The notes under the pieces: generated by a model
What the model was told of the DNA's origin: nothing
Databases searched by the model: none
Seen by the model: only the letters and a program-made list of their open reading frames with translations
Translations under genes and position numbers: made by a program
Source: Promerops cafer
Lineage: Eukaryota > Chordata > Aves > Passeriformes > Nectariniidae
Length of the DNA stretch: 64,000 bases
Reading direction: 5' to 3'
Assembly: GCA_013398275.1 (NCBI GenBank)
Contig: VZSE01013366.1
Coordinates: 62,001-126,000 of the forward strand
Shown here: in pieces, positions 26,120-35,700 of the stretch
How positions within the stretch are numbered: the first letter of the stretch is position 1
Layout of the letters: every line of letters begins with the position of its first letter

Positions 26120-26557
26120 TGAGTGTTAAAGAATCCTTTCAGTGCAGGTAGGTCGGGGGCAGCCACAGTGGAGCTGCAGGTTGAGCTCCTAGGGAGCCTG
26201 GGGCCAGAGGCTGTGACCTGCTGACCCTCTGTATAATGAGGGACCCGGGGACCTGTGGCCTGGCCAGGGGACCGGACACTCAGAGACAGCAGGAGCGGAG
26301 GAGTCCAGACTTGGGCTCAGACTGTGAGGGGATAAAAGCCAAGGGGTTCCTTTTTTGGGCTCCCTCCTCGAAGGAACCAGCTGGAGTTATTATTTACATA
26401 TTTGGTCATTGCACCAAGATAAATTATTTTAAGAATTTGAATGTCTGAGACTCTGCCATAGGAAACCTGGGTCTGAGCCCATAAGGGTGCGAAGGGGCTT
26501 CGGTCCAGCTCAGGTGGTCCACGAGTGACAGTCAGAGTGGTCCTGGATGCTCAGACA
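26120..26557 (+). mobile_element. Probable solo LTR, 438 bp
   Basis: A GC-rich block with TG at its left end and CA at its right end. It is flanked by GGGAA on both sides (26115-26119 and 26558-26562), a 5-bp duplication as in ERVL-type elements. A TATA-like GGGATAAAAGCC lies near 26329-26340, about 210 bp in. The terminal bases are only weakly inverted, and a 5-bp match could be chance since I searched for it. The composition contrast with both flanks supports an inserted unit. Confidence 0.42.
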
Positions 26558-26562
26558 GGGAA

Positions 26563-28364
26563 GTTCCCTTAGCAATGGAGTGTCTAGAGAGCCATTTAAA
26601 AGTCTCACCTTTAATATCAGACATTTCCCTTATCTCCTGTTGCTGCTTTGCTGTTTTTGCTTATGCTTTTCATCCTTCATGCCATCCCCAAATGTAGACT
26701 TCCTCTAAATATAACTGTAGTTTGTGGTTTAGGGCAGCACAAGATTTGAGGATAAATATAATCTAGAATAAGAACTGCACAATACCTGCCATATACACAT
26801 TTTCTTCTGGCCATCTCTACACTTCCTTTGACCTTGAACAGAGCAAATAAATCCACCTGTGTGTTCTGCAGTGTATCTGAAGGGCAGCCAATTGCCTGTT
26901 GCCCTGGCTGGCAGTAAAGGTTTGGTGTCAGCGCACACTTTTTGGTTGATAAAGCATAACGAGGAACTGAGTTCAGCCCATTTTTCCACAGTTATATAAA
27001 CTGCAATGTGGTTGGCAATAAAAACATGATTTTTTAGCAGTTTCAGTGGATATAAATTGGGCCAGCAGATGGGAAGCTGTCACATAGGTACAATGCCCAA
27101 GTACTAATTTTGCAAAATTACTTCTCAAAAGAAAGAAACAAACCAGGAATAGCTACAAAGAAAATGCTGACAACTTGGGCTCAGGCAACATGAACCTTTT
27201 GTTTTCAAATACTCTCATACTCAAATACTGGTGTCTCATCTGGGATGTGCCCTTGGGCTTCCCTAGTACCTGTTCATGTAAGTTTGTAGGTAAGAGGGAT
27301 TAATTCCCAAAAAACATCATGTTCCGTATGAATCAAAAACCCTTGGGAATTTGTTATGAGTCTCTATTCAATCCAAGCAGGAAACTGTTATGCTACGATT
27401 TAAATCTAAAAGCAATGGTCCTCCCTTGAGTACAGCTGAATTCCAGCTTGAGTACTCAAGTGTGGCTTCAAAATACTTAAGGAAAGCAGAGCTGGCTGGG
27501 CCCTCATGCAGGATCATACAACCTTGTGATAGGTCTTGCCCTGTTTAAATTTTCACTGTGGTCTCACCTGTGGATGGTGCATGTCCTGGGACACTGCTTG
27601 GGTCACCAGGGCACATTCATCTCCAACTCTCCAGGCAGAGAGTTTCCCTCCATCCTTTTCTTCCTATGCCATGAAACACTGAGCTTAGGCACTCCCTATC
27701 CTCTTTCCAAGTTTTATTCCAAGTTCTTTACTGTTTCATTTTTGGTTGGTTTGGTTTTTTTTTCCCCTTTTAAAACCCATCTGAGGAAAAAAAACCCAAA
27801 GCAGCATTTTTCACCTGTGAAGTGCCATGTGATCTCTGGATGGCAGGCAGCTTTGGTTATCAAAGCCCTCTTCAGCAGCACACTGCTCTCCTTAGTGTGT
27901 AACAGAAGTCCAGAATAACCCATTGGACTACAGATGTTGCCATGGTTTGAAGTAATTATTATTAATACTGTATTGTACAATCTTCTTTATAAAGAAAAAT
28001 AATGTTTTTGTAAATAGACAGCATGGCCTCAGGCTGGCTGTTTTTATTTCTTTTAAACCTGACTTTTACTAAACTTTAGTATTAAAACCTGTTTTAAAAT
28101 TAACTAAGTTTAAAAATTAACTAAGAGACATACCATAATTGCTTTTATCAGACTGTTTCGTGATCTGTATGCAGAAGATGGCAGCAGTGAAGTGGAAAAG
28201 GATCAATCCAGGCATCAAAGCAATAGTTACCATTTGTCTGGATCTAGAGCTGTATTTTTATGAGTGTACTAGTTTGAAAACAAACCAGTGGGAGATTCCA
28301 AGTCAGAACTACAATTTAATAGGAAGATTAAAATAGAGGCAGAAAACACTGGCTTAAACTGACA
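26563..28364. other. Intergenic, no gene seen
   Basis: AT-rich sequence with no recognised gene or element. It includes a 2 x 17-bp near-tandem at 28092-28125 (TTTTAAAATTAACTAAG and TTTAAAAATTAACTAAG). Confidence 0.5.
28092..28125 (+). repeat. 2 x 17-bp tandem repeat
   Basis: Two adjacent AT-rich 17-mers differ at one position. This is a small replication-slippage type duplication. Confidence 0.75.
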
Positions 28365-28830
28365 GAGTCAGGATACAACCTGACACCCTGTTGGTCAGGG
28401 TGGTGGTAGCAGTCCCATTAAATGGTGGCTGCAATCCTCTTGAAGGGACAGATGTGGTTCTGTTGAAGCAGTGATCCTGTAGAAAGGTCTGCTCTTCCTC
28501 TGAAGGTCCAGTGGTGGCCACTGAGCTCTTGTCCTCTGGGAATCCAGTAGGTAAGGCTGCCGTGGTGTTCCAAGTGTCAGATTATACCCAGGTAGGAATG
28601 CTTGGTTCCTCTCCCTGTGCTCAGCATCTCACAATGGGATGCTGTAATTCTGTGAGTCCTGCAGTGAGACTCGATGGCCCATTGGCAGAAGATGTCCTCC
28701 CAAAGGGAGTTATGAGGGCTCTGTCATGGAAGAGATAAAGAACACTGCCCCACCTGTTTTTAACACCTTATGAAGATGGTGATGGAATACATACTTGTGG
28801 TTACATCTCACACCGTAACCTAAGACAATG
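28365..28830. mobile_element. Possible ERV-derived sequence
   Basis: The stretch around CACCCTGTTGGTCAGGGTGG and the following GGTGGCTGCAATCCTCTTGAAG, TCCAGTGGTGGCCACTG and GGGAATCCAGTAGGTAAGG recalls a repeat that I associate with passerine endogenous retroviruses. I cannot define ends, target duplications or coding capacity. The association is from memory only and may be wrong. Confidence 0.35.
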
Positions 28831-31800
28831 TCCTTGTAATTATCCTTGGAAAGCAGGGCAGTTCAGACAAGCTTTTCTTTCCATTGCAGTGTTTAACAAA
28901 TTAAACCAAACCGGTGGCCTATACATAACCTTTGATTAAATTACAGTTATCCTTAAAGCTGATCAAAACTCATGTAACTGGATTTTTCAGTCTAATTAAA
29001 ACCCAACAGCTCACACAGTCTGTGAGACTCTTCTGAAACAACCTGAAGGTTTTCAAGCAGCTCAGCTTGAGCTATCTCTGAAATCTTGGAGCTGACATAG
29101 ATAATGTTAATGTAGTGACAGTTTCTAAGTTTGACCCAAGTTTAGCGTTTGCTTGCTCATGAAGGAGAGGTACTTTCAGGGAATGTAAAATGCGCTGCTT
29201 TCAGGGAGACAGCTCTTTGTTCAGTGGCCTTTTCAGATTAATTGTGCAGTGAGAGAAGAAGGCAAGTCTCCAGTGCAGCACTTCCCCTGCACTCCCCCTC
29301 AGTCAGGACTCCGACAGAATTCGGCCCTCTGACTGGAGCCACACATTGACATGTAATCAGCTGGAACTCACAGCTTCTTCTTAACCTGCCTGGAAGCTTT
29401 TTAGGTCCATTTTTAACATTGGTACCCCAACATTTGGAGCAAGGAAGCTACAAGTCTCTCCCCTGGAATGGTGATGTCTTGCCAGAGGCTGATAACCAGC
29501 CAGGCTTTGTCACAGTTCAGCTTCCACATCCACTTGCTTGGGGCATGACCAGAAGCACCAGTGTATTAACACTATTAAAACTCTGCCTGGAGAAGTAAAA
29601 TGATGAATTGTTTGATTTTCAAAGGCTGGTGTGCCTCTAGGAAAATAGCAGACACAGAAGTCCTGAGTACACCCTTGATTTGCAGTTCTTTATTGGGTCT
29701 TTTTTCACTTTAAAGGTGTCCACCTCACCTGGTACCAGTGCAAAAGCAGCTGTGCTATGTGTTAGAGCAGTCAGCAGGACAGCCAGGGAAGCCTGAGGAG
29801 TGAACCAGGAGGTATTTATAATGAAAACTTTATTGCCACCAGGAAAGGAAGGTTCCACTTCTAGTCCTCAATTATGTTAGCTTTGCTTAAGTGAAAATAT
29901 CCACATAGAACCCGAGGCAGAACAGACAATCAATTAAAGAAAGGGCAGGGAGAGAAAACCAGGCTGAAGAGGAGGAATTAATTTGCAGGAAACTGGGCAT
30001 TCTCCCTTAAAGAAAAGTGCATTGAAGTAAAAGAAGTTTAACAAAAAGAAGAGTATCTACATGGCAATATAACACACCAGTGTACCAGTGTAGTAACAGA
30101 AATTCTGGTCCTATTTCAGCTCAGTGCCTCTCAGCTTGTCTGGTTCCAGCATTTCCAGTGACCTTCTTGAGATTCTTTTCCTTCTTCAGGGTTTTTTTTC
30201 TCTGTCCCTGTCTTTCTTTCAGCAGGAGCTAAATTCACCACCAACAGACACTGTTGAATTCTACCACTGGCACATTCTTTCCAAACATGTTAACAGCTAT
30301 TCAGGCTTGTGCAACCCTAAACATGGGAAATACATCATGCAGCTTTCTTACACACAGAGAATAATTGAGGGATTTGGGTAGACAGTATCTTCTGCATTTT
30401 TTCCTGCCTGCCAGTGTGGTGGGGATGCCTTGGAGCCTCCCAGGTTCTCTTGCACTTTCTGGCACTGCTGCAGCCCTGGCCCCATTCTTAGTGAGGGTGT
30501 TCATACCTCCTAGCATGGGACAAGAAATCTTGGAATGGTTTTGGATGAAGACCTGCCCAGTTCCTGGCAGAGATGGCTACTCCCCATGGAGATTTACTTT
30601 TTGACCTGCAATTATTTTAATTTAAAATTATCAGACATAATTTTTATTCCATGCTAGTGATGATTTATCTTTTTTTCCCCCCCACTCAGATGCATGAGCT
30701 GGGCTCTGCATCCTTCAGGAGCCTTTGGAAATGCTGTGTATTTGTGTTTCAGCTGTGGGATGTCTTCAGCTGCCAGGTGAGACATCCTAAAGTCAGTGCT
30801 CCAATTACTTAGCGAGGAAAGGACAACACTTGTCCGTCCTTTGTACAGCATTTTGGTTAAAGTGGAGATTTGGTTAAATAAAGCTAAAATTTTGGCTTGT
30901 CAATAGTAGGAGTATTTGGTGGAGCTCCAATGGTGCTAGACATACTCTGTGTATTGTGTACAAACAGGAGAGGACAAAGGGGGTTCGCTGAGTGGGCTGC
31001 TGAAAACCTCCCTGAATAGACAACAATATTAGAGACAACAACTGCTGAAAACCTCCCTGAATTTCTCACCCCCGATGGGAGATCTACAACTGTTTTCTTT
31101 GGAGGCAGCAGCTGAGATACTGCCAACAATAAGGAGAGCTGCTCTGCCTCAATAAATGCTGGAGATAGTGCATTAAACCTGACCAAGACAGGTTTACTAC
31201 TGCTTATCTATTGGCTTTATAAATGTCTATTAGCGAAACCAAGCTATACATGAACGGGATTATCTCACTAGATGTGGCAAAGTAATAGAGCTCTTCTAGC
31301 AGTGGATTTGTGGTAAATACTCTTCAGACTAATTATTAATTACCACTAATATGCAGGAGCACTTTCCCAGGGGTGCATGTTTAGTGCAATGTGTGACTGA
31401 TATACTAGCAGGAGCTCTGGTCCCAGCAGTGTAAGTCTGGGGCAGTGGGAGTCTCATTGTCACAGTGGCTGGGAATTGCTGGGAAAACAACTTCCCGGTG
31501 AAAATTTGAGGGAGTTACAGCTCCAGCAGCACTTGCAGCAGCGTTTCCAAGCTGACTCCAGCAGCAGAAACTCTGGAGGGAGCTCTAAGCTCACAGTTTC
31601 GGCACAGCTTCTTCTTTTTATTATTTTTTTCCCCTCTCAGCCAAAATGAAACCTTAAAGAGGTGGCATGTTGGGCATTTGAAGGTAGATACATTTTTGAG
31701 TGATTAAAAATGAAATAGTTTTACTTAGCCCTGTACCTATAAGCTTCAAATGTAGTTAGTGAGGTGTCTGAACACTGTGTTCACCTGTGCCTTTGCTGGT

Positions 31801-32794
31801 CAAGCTTTAGTGGTTTTCATCAGTGTATGAGACCATCTCTGTTTTCTCTGCTGGGTATCAGTTTCCTCTGGAATAGAGAAAAAAGGGGATTGATAAAACT
31901 ACAAAATATAGACAGTGGGTGTGGATTTTTTTTTTTTGGTAATGGATTGCCATGGCTTTTGAGTGCTATTGCTGTTTTAGAGATGGTGATTAGGGGAGGG
32001 GATGGTTAAATTTAAAACCTGAGATGTTAAAAGCCAAAACTGACCAAAGTTAGCACTTAGCTACCTGTGCAAAGCTTTGCAATGCTTATTAACTAACTAT
32101 TGGGAGGCCATTTTTTTTTGGTTGATGGGGAAATTACTGCTGAGAAGTTACCAATCTCAAAGGTGGGCTAAAAAACACTGAAAAAATCTTCTCACAGGCT
32201 GACCTGGAGGCTGTGGAGCTCTCCTTTCACATGAGGGTTGTTCCTAGCCCTGGGGGCCGCTGGCTGTCTGTGCTGATGACAGGAAAGATGTGCTCATGCC
32301 TCCCAAACCTCGAGGACTCCTCTGTCTCCTTTATGGGCACTGGCTTTTCATAGCATGATTTTCTGCACATTGAATGTTTTAGATACAGTGTGAGGAGTGC
32401 CTGAGCAGCAGCTCCTATTTTGTTGTTGATTTTGGAGCAGCTGTTTCTTCCAAATGTTCTGTCCATGGGGAAAGATTGTTCTTTCTTCCTGAGCATGGGA
32501 GTAATTTGGATTGTTGGTTAGGCTTGAACCTGGACTAGGGAGCCCTGGTCCAGAGCAGAAATGCCCCCCAGTAAGAAGTGTGCCATTTCTTTTAGCAAAG
32601 TAGCACTCAATTCATCAAAGGCCATTTTGGTCAAAACTGGGATAATTTTTTTTAAAAAAACCGACGCATTTGGGAAAGTTCAGGGTTTCTTGCCCCCCCA
32701 GGGCAGCAATGCTGATGGCAGACCCTGCGGCCCTCACTGTGCTGCAGACCCGGCTGAGCCAGCCGCCTGCAGCTCTCCGTGCTGTACTTACCTC
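28831..32794. other. Intergenic, no gene seen
   Basis: No coding exon or RNA gene is recognisable. It contains a spaced 21-bp direct repeat at 30997-31062, AATAAA at 30876 and 31152, and homopolymer patches. None of the open frames resembles a known protein. Confidence 0.5.
30997..31062 (+). repeat. 21-bp direct repeat, 45-bp period
   Basis: The 21-base unit starting CTGCTGAAAACCTCCC occurs at 30997-31017 and exactly again at 31042-31062. The intervening sequence contains two GACAACAA-type copies. It looks like a local duplication and may lie inside an unrecognised LTR. Confidence 0.8.
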
Positions 32795-33220
32795 TGTAAG
32801 GGATGAAGTAATATTTTACTGCAGCCAAAAGGTTGTTAAGTGAAAGAGTGAAAGTTGTTGGTTCTATGTGCTGTTGTTTGTAGTTTGGATTTGTTCTGGT
32901 TTGTTGGGTGTTGCTGTGAGCTGGGAGACAGGTAGAGTAGAAGACCTGACCTAAAGGAGGTGGGATGAGAGGGGAGGGGATGGAAAAGTAGGTGGTCGGG
33001 AGAGAATGCAAGTTCCTGAGTACCCAGCCAATGGGAAAGGGAAGGGACGACCCCTGGCTGGGGAAAGGGTATAAAATGGACCCATTTTGTTGGAGGGTGT
33101 GTGTGTTCGGCTCCAGGGGGTGAGACCTGGCTCAGCTGAATCGTTACTAACAAAGAGTTTTCTTTTGCTTCCACAACTTTCCCCATTTAATTGTATCTAA
33201 GGGTTAGTTTATTTCTAACA
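32795..33220 (+). mobile_element. Probable ERV solo LTR, about 426 bp
   Basis: The 3' end is clear as ATTTCTAACA at 33220. A promoter layout lies upstream of it: CCAAT in GCCAATGGGAAAG (near 33028) and a TATA box GGGTATAAAATGG (near 33066-33078), followed by a T-rich tail. I placed the 5' end at TGTAAGGGATG because the ERVL-type LTR at 62159 also opens TGTAAGGGATG. The flanks (ACCTC before, CCGCT after) do not form an exact duplication, so the 5' edge is uncertain. The element lies next to a second LTR in opposite orientation. Confidence 0.6.
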
Positions 33221-33412
33221 CCGCTAAACCAAATGCAGATGGGGTTGGTTTGTGCTGAAGAGAGGGGCAGCAGAGGGGCCCTGAGCTGGGGCTCCCGGAT
33301 GGGCGAAGCTCGTGCTGCGGGTGAGCCGGGCCACGCTTTAGGCCCTGTTGCCGCCTGCGAGGGCCGTGCGTGTGGAAAATGGCTGGGGCTGCCATCGGGG
33401 CAGCACTGAGCT
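33221..33412. other. GC- and CpG-rich spacer between two LTRs
   Basis: This 192-bp block is far richer in G, C and CpG than anything else nearby. It is wedged between a plus-strand and a minus-strand LTR. No gene start, known domain or LTR structure is visible in it. It may be a remnant of an element interior or of the pre-insertion locus. Confidence 0.5.
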
Positions 33413-33858
33413 TGACGCCTTGAGAAGGCTGACCCAGAACAGAGGCTAGACAGAGTTAAAGAATAAAGTAGGGATTTAGTAAAAGGCCTCAATGGATACA
33501 CCTTGGGCAGTACAAGAGCCTGGCCAGGGCTACACCCAAGATGAACTCAAAATGGTCACAAAAAAACGATGACCGGTCACAAGGTCTCACACTTTTATAA
33601 GTTTTGGTCCATTTACATATTGGGGTTAATTGTCCAATTACAGCTTCAGATCATGAAGTCCCATCCTTCCCAAGACCGTTGTTCGCGGTCTTGGGCTGGA
33701 AACTTGTAATGGTTGTCCTTGGTCCCAAGCTAGGAAAGGAATTGTTTTGTCTAACTACCCTGTGAAGAGAGCTTACCAACCCTTCATATGAAGCTCAGAA
33801 CTACACACCCAGACAGCACAGAATCTGAAAAATATGAAAGCTAAAACTTAAGGCATCA
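33413..33858 (-). mobile_element. Solo LTR, ERV1-like, 446 bp
   Basis: The ends form an imperfect inverted repeat: TGACGCCTTGAG at the left, and CTTAAGGCATCA at the right, which reads TGATGCCTTAAG on the other strand. An exact 4-bp duplication AGCT flanks it (33409-33412 and 33859-33862), the length typical of ERV1 (gammaretrovirus-like) integration. On the minus strand a TATA box ACTTATAAAAGTG lies near 33588-33600, about 260 bp from the LTR 5' end and 180 bp from its 3' end, a normal U3 length. No second LTR or internal region is nearby, so it is a solo LTR. Class is inferred from TSD length. Confidence 0.82.
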
Positions 33859-33965
33859 AGCTGACCCAGACTCCCGCAGCCACTCCATTCTTCAGGGCAC
33901 ATATCTGCAGGCCATGAGGTGAATTTGAAGTTTGCCAATGCTCAGGTCTCTGCTTGCACCACCGC

Positions 33966-34035
33966 CTTGGAGCCTGGCTCACTGACAGTTTGTTTTACCC
34001 CTTGATGCCTGGCTCACGGAGAGTTTGTTTTCCCC
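33966..34035 (+). repeat. 2 x 35-bp imperfect tandem repeat
   Basis: Two adjacent 35-bp units share GCCTGGCTCAC and GAGTTTGTTTT- or CAGTTTGTTTT-type blocks: 33966-34000 and 34001-34035. This is a minisatellite-like duplication just right of the ERV1-like LTR. Confidence 0.8.
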
Positions 34036-34056
34036 CATACTGAGGGGAGCTGCAGG

Positions 34057-34222
34057 CTGGGCTATGGAATGACAGGAATGGCTGGCTCTGGGGACACATA
34101 TGGGGTTTTGGGGGGCAAAACTCCCTCGTGTTGCTTGTTTTGAAAGTGCAAAAAGGTAGAGCCTGAAGCTTATCACATCAGTGTCCTGCTGGACACTGCC
34201 TTCATCTAAGCTCAGATCTGCT
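34057..34222 (+). repeat. 166-bp direct repeat, copy 1 (likely assembly duplicate)
   Basis: This segment starts CTGGGCTATGGAATGACAGG and ends CTCAGATCTGCT. It is identical to 34224-34389, base for base as far as I can read. The two copies are separated only by one N at 34223. The pattern is that of overlapping contig ends placed side by side without merging. Confidence 0.95.
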
Positions 34223-34223
34223 N
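34223..34223. other. Single N, assembly gap
   Basis: This is the only ambiguous base I noticed in the window. It lies exactly between two identical 166-bp copies, which marks a join between contigs. Open frames crossing it (with X) are artefacts. Confidence 0.97.
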
Positions 34224-34389
34224 CTGGGCTATGGAATGACAGGAATGGCTGGCTCTGGGGACACATATGGGGTTTTGGGGGGCAAAACTCCCTCGTGTTG
34301 CTTGTTTTGAAAGTGCAAAAAGGTAGAGCCTGAAGCTTATCACATCAGTGTCCTGCTGGACACTGCCTTCATCTAAGCTCAGATCTGCT
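34224..34389 (+). repeat. 166-bp direct repeat, copy 2 (likely assembly duplicate)
   Basis: Second copy of 34057-34222, offset by 167 bases. The unique sequence resumes after it with TTGAAGTCCTGGAG. True sequence here probably contains the segment once. Confidence 0.95.
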
Positions 34390-35550
34390 TTGAAGTCCTG
34401 GAGTGAAATCCTGTCCCAGTGCTGCCAGTGGGAGTGATGCAGTTCAATTAGGTAAGCTGAGGGCTCAGATCCTGGCATTGATCTGGCAGGGTTTGCCTGC
34501 ACTTCGTCTCCTCCTTCCTGGCTATTGTGTTCCTGTGGACAGAGGAAGGTCAAGTGCAGGCCAGATTAGGGTTCAGGACTATGAGCAAGCTGTTGCCTGC
34601 TTTTATGCTGAAACAATGTCAGGTGAGACAACATCTTGTAGAAGCAAAGATTTCCATATACTGGTGGGTACTGCAACTCCTTTGTAGTGCACGAGTGTGA
34701 AATGATGCTTCCAGTCATTGCCAAAATGGGAAAAGTCCTGACCTGTTAAGACTTCTTAGAAATCTTAACTAATAAAATTTTATTTTAGTGTTGTCTCAAA
34801 TATAGCTTTGAGTTCTCTTTTTGGATTAGAAAGAAATGCGTGCTTCTGCAGTGCATGTTCAATGCTGACAGGCTGTGGTGTAGCACTAGATGTCAGTAAT
34901 GCTTTGCCAGTGTCTGTGTCAGCCCTTATGGGTTTTATTTGCTGCTGGCTTTTGGCACATGATGCCCTTTCATTATTCCATATTTTCAAAAATAAATACA
35001 TACAAATATACTGTCCTTCAAAGCTATATTTTCTCTTACTTTGCTGTCCTTGGTGAATAACTATTTTAGGTCACCAGCTTTCAAAAATAACATGTTTTCT
35101 GACATTTCCTTAGATCATGCGTAAGTTATTTTGTTCTTACTGTATAAAAGTTGCATCTGGGCTTGTAACTTGGCAAATAGCACTCTTGTCACAATTACTC
35201 GTTAAAATGCAGGTGTGAAAGTTTCAAAAGTTATTCAAACACTACCAAAGAACTTTTTATATGCAAAAATAGGTACCCTAGGTCTAAAAGCTCTGATTTA
35301 GCTGCTTGCCTTTGTTAAACTTACATTAGACCACTGCCAGCAAGGTGCTTTAATGAAATGTTCTTTATCATACTTCAGGAAAGCTAACATAAAAAGGTGG
35401 TGGCATAATTGCTTGAAAGACTCAGATTTTTCTGCTTAAAATTCTATAAAGCAGAAAGTACATTTTCATGGTGATCCTAGACAGTTTCCTGATTCATAAT
35501 TCTTAGTTAAAAAGTGCTATGGCTAATGTGACAGAAGCTGGATAATACAG
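34390..35550. other. Intergenic, no gene seen
   Basis: AT-rich sequence without recognisable exon, RNA gene or mobile element. Confidence 0.5.
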
Positions 35551-35700
35551 CCACTTCCCAATCCCTGCAAGTGTTCAAGGCCAGATTGGTCGGGGCTTGG
35601 AACAACCTGGTCTAGGTGTTCCTCCCCATGGCAGGGGAGTTGGAATGGGATGGTATTTAAGGTGCCTCCCAACCCAAACCATTCTGGGATTCTATGATTC
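35551..35700 (+). mobile_element. CR1 LINE, truncated 3' end
   Basis: A clear CR1 3' terminus. It has GTGTTCAAGGCCAGATTGG, AACAACCTGGTCTAGG, CCCCATGGCAGGGGAGTTGG and CCCAACCCAAACCATTCTGG, and ends in GGATTCTATGATTC, the short tail repeat characteristic of CR1. It is better preserved than the copy at 13160. It is 5'-truncated and carries no coding sequence. Confidence 0.93.

Noticed and set aside
34212..34553. Frame on the minus strand with an X residue
   Set aside because: It crosses the single N and the duplicated segment, so it is an assembly artefact.
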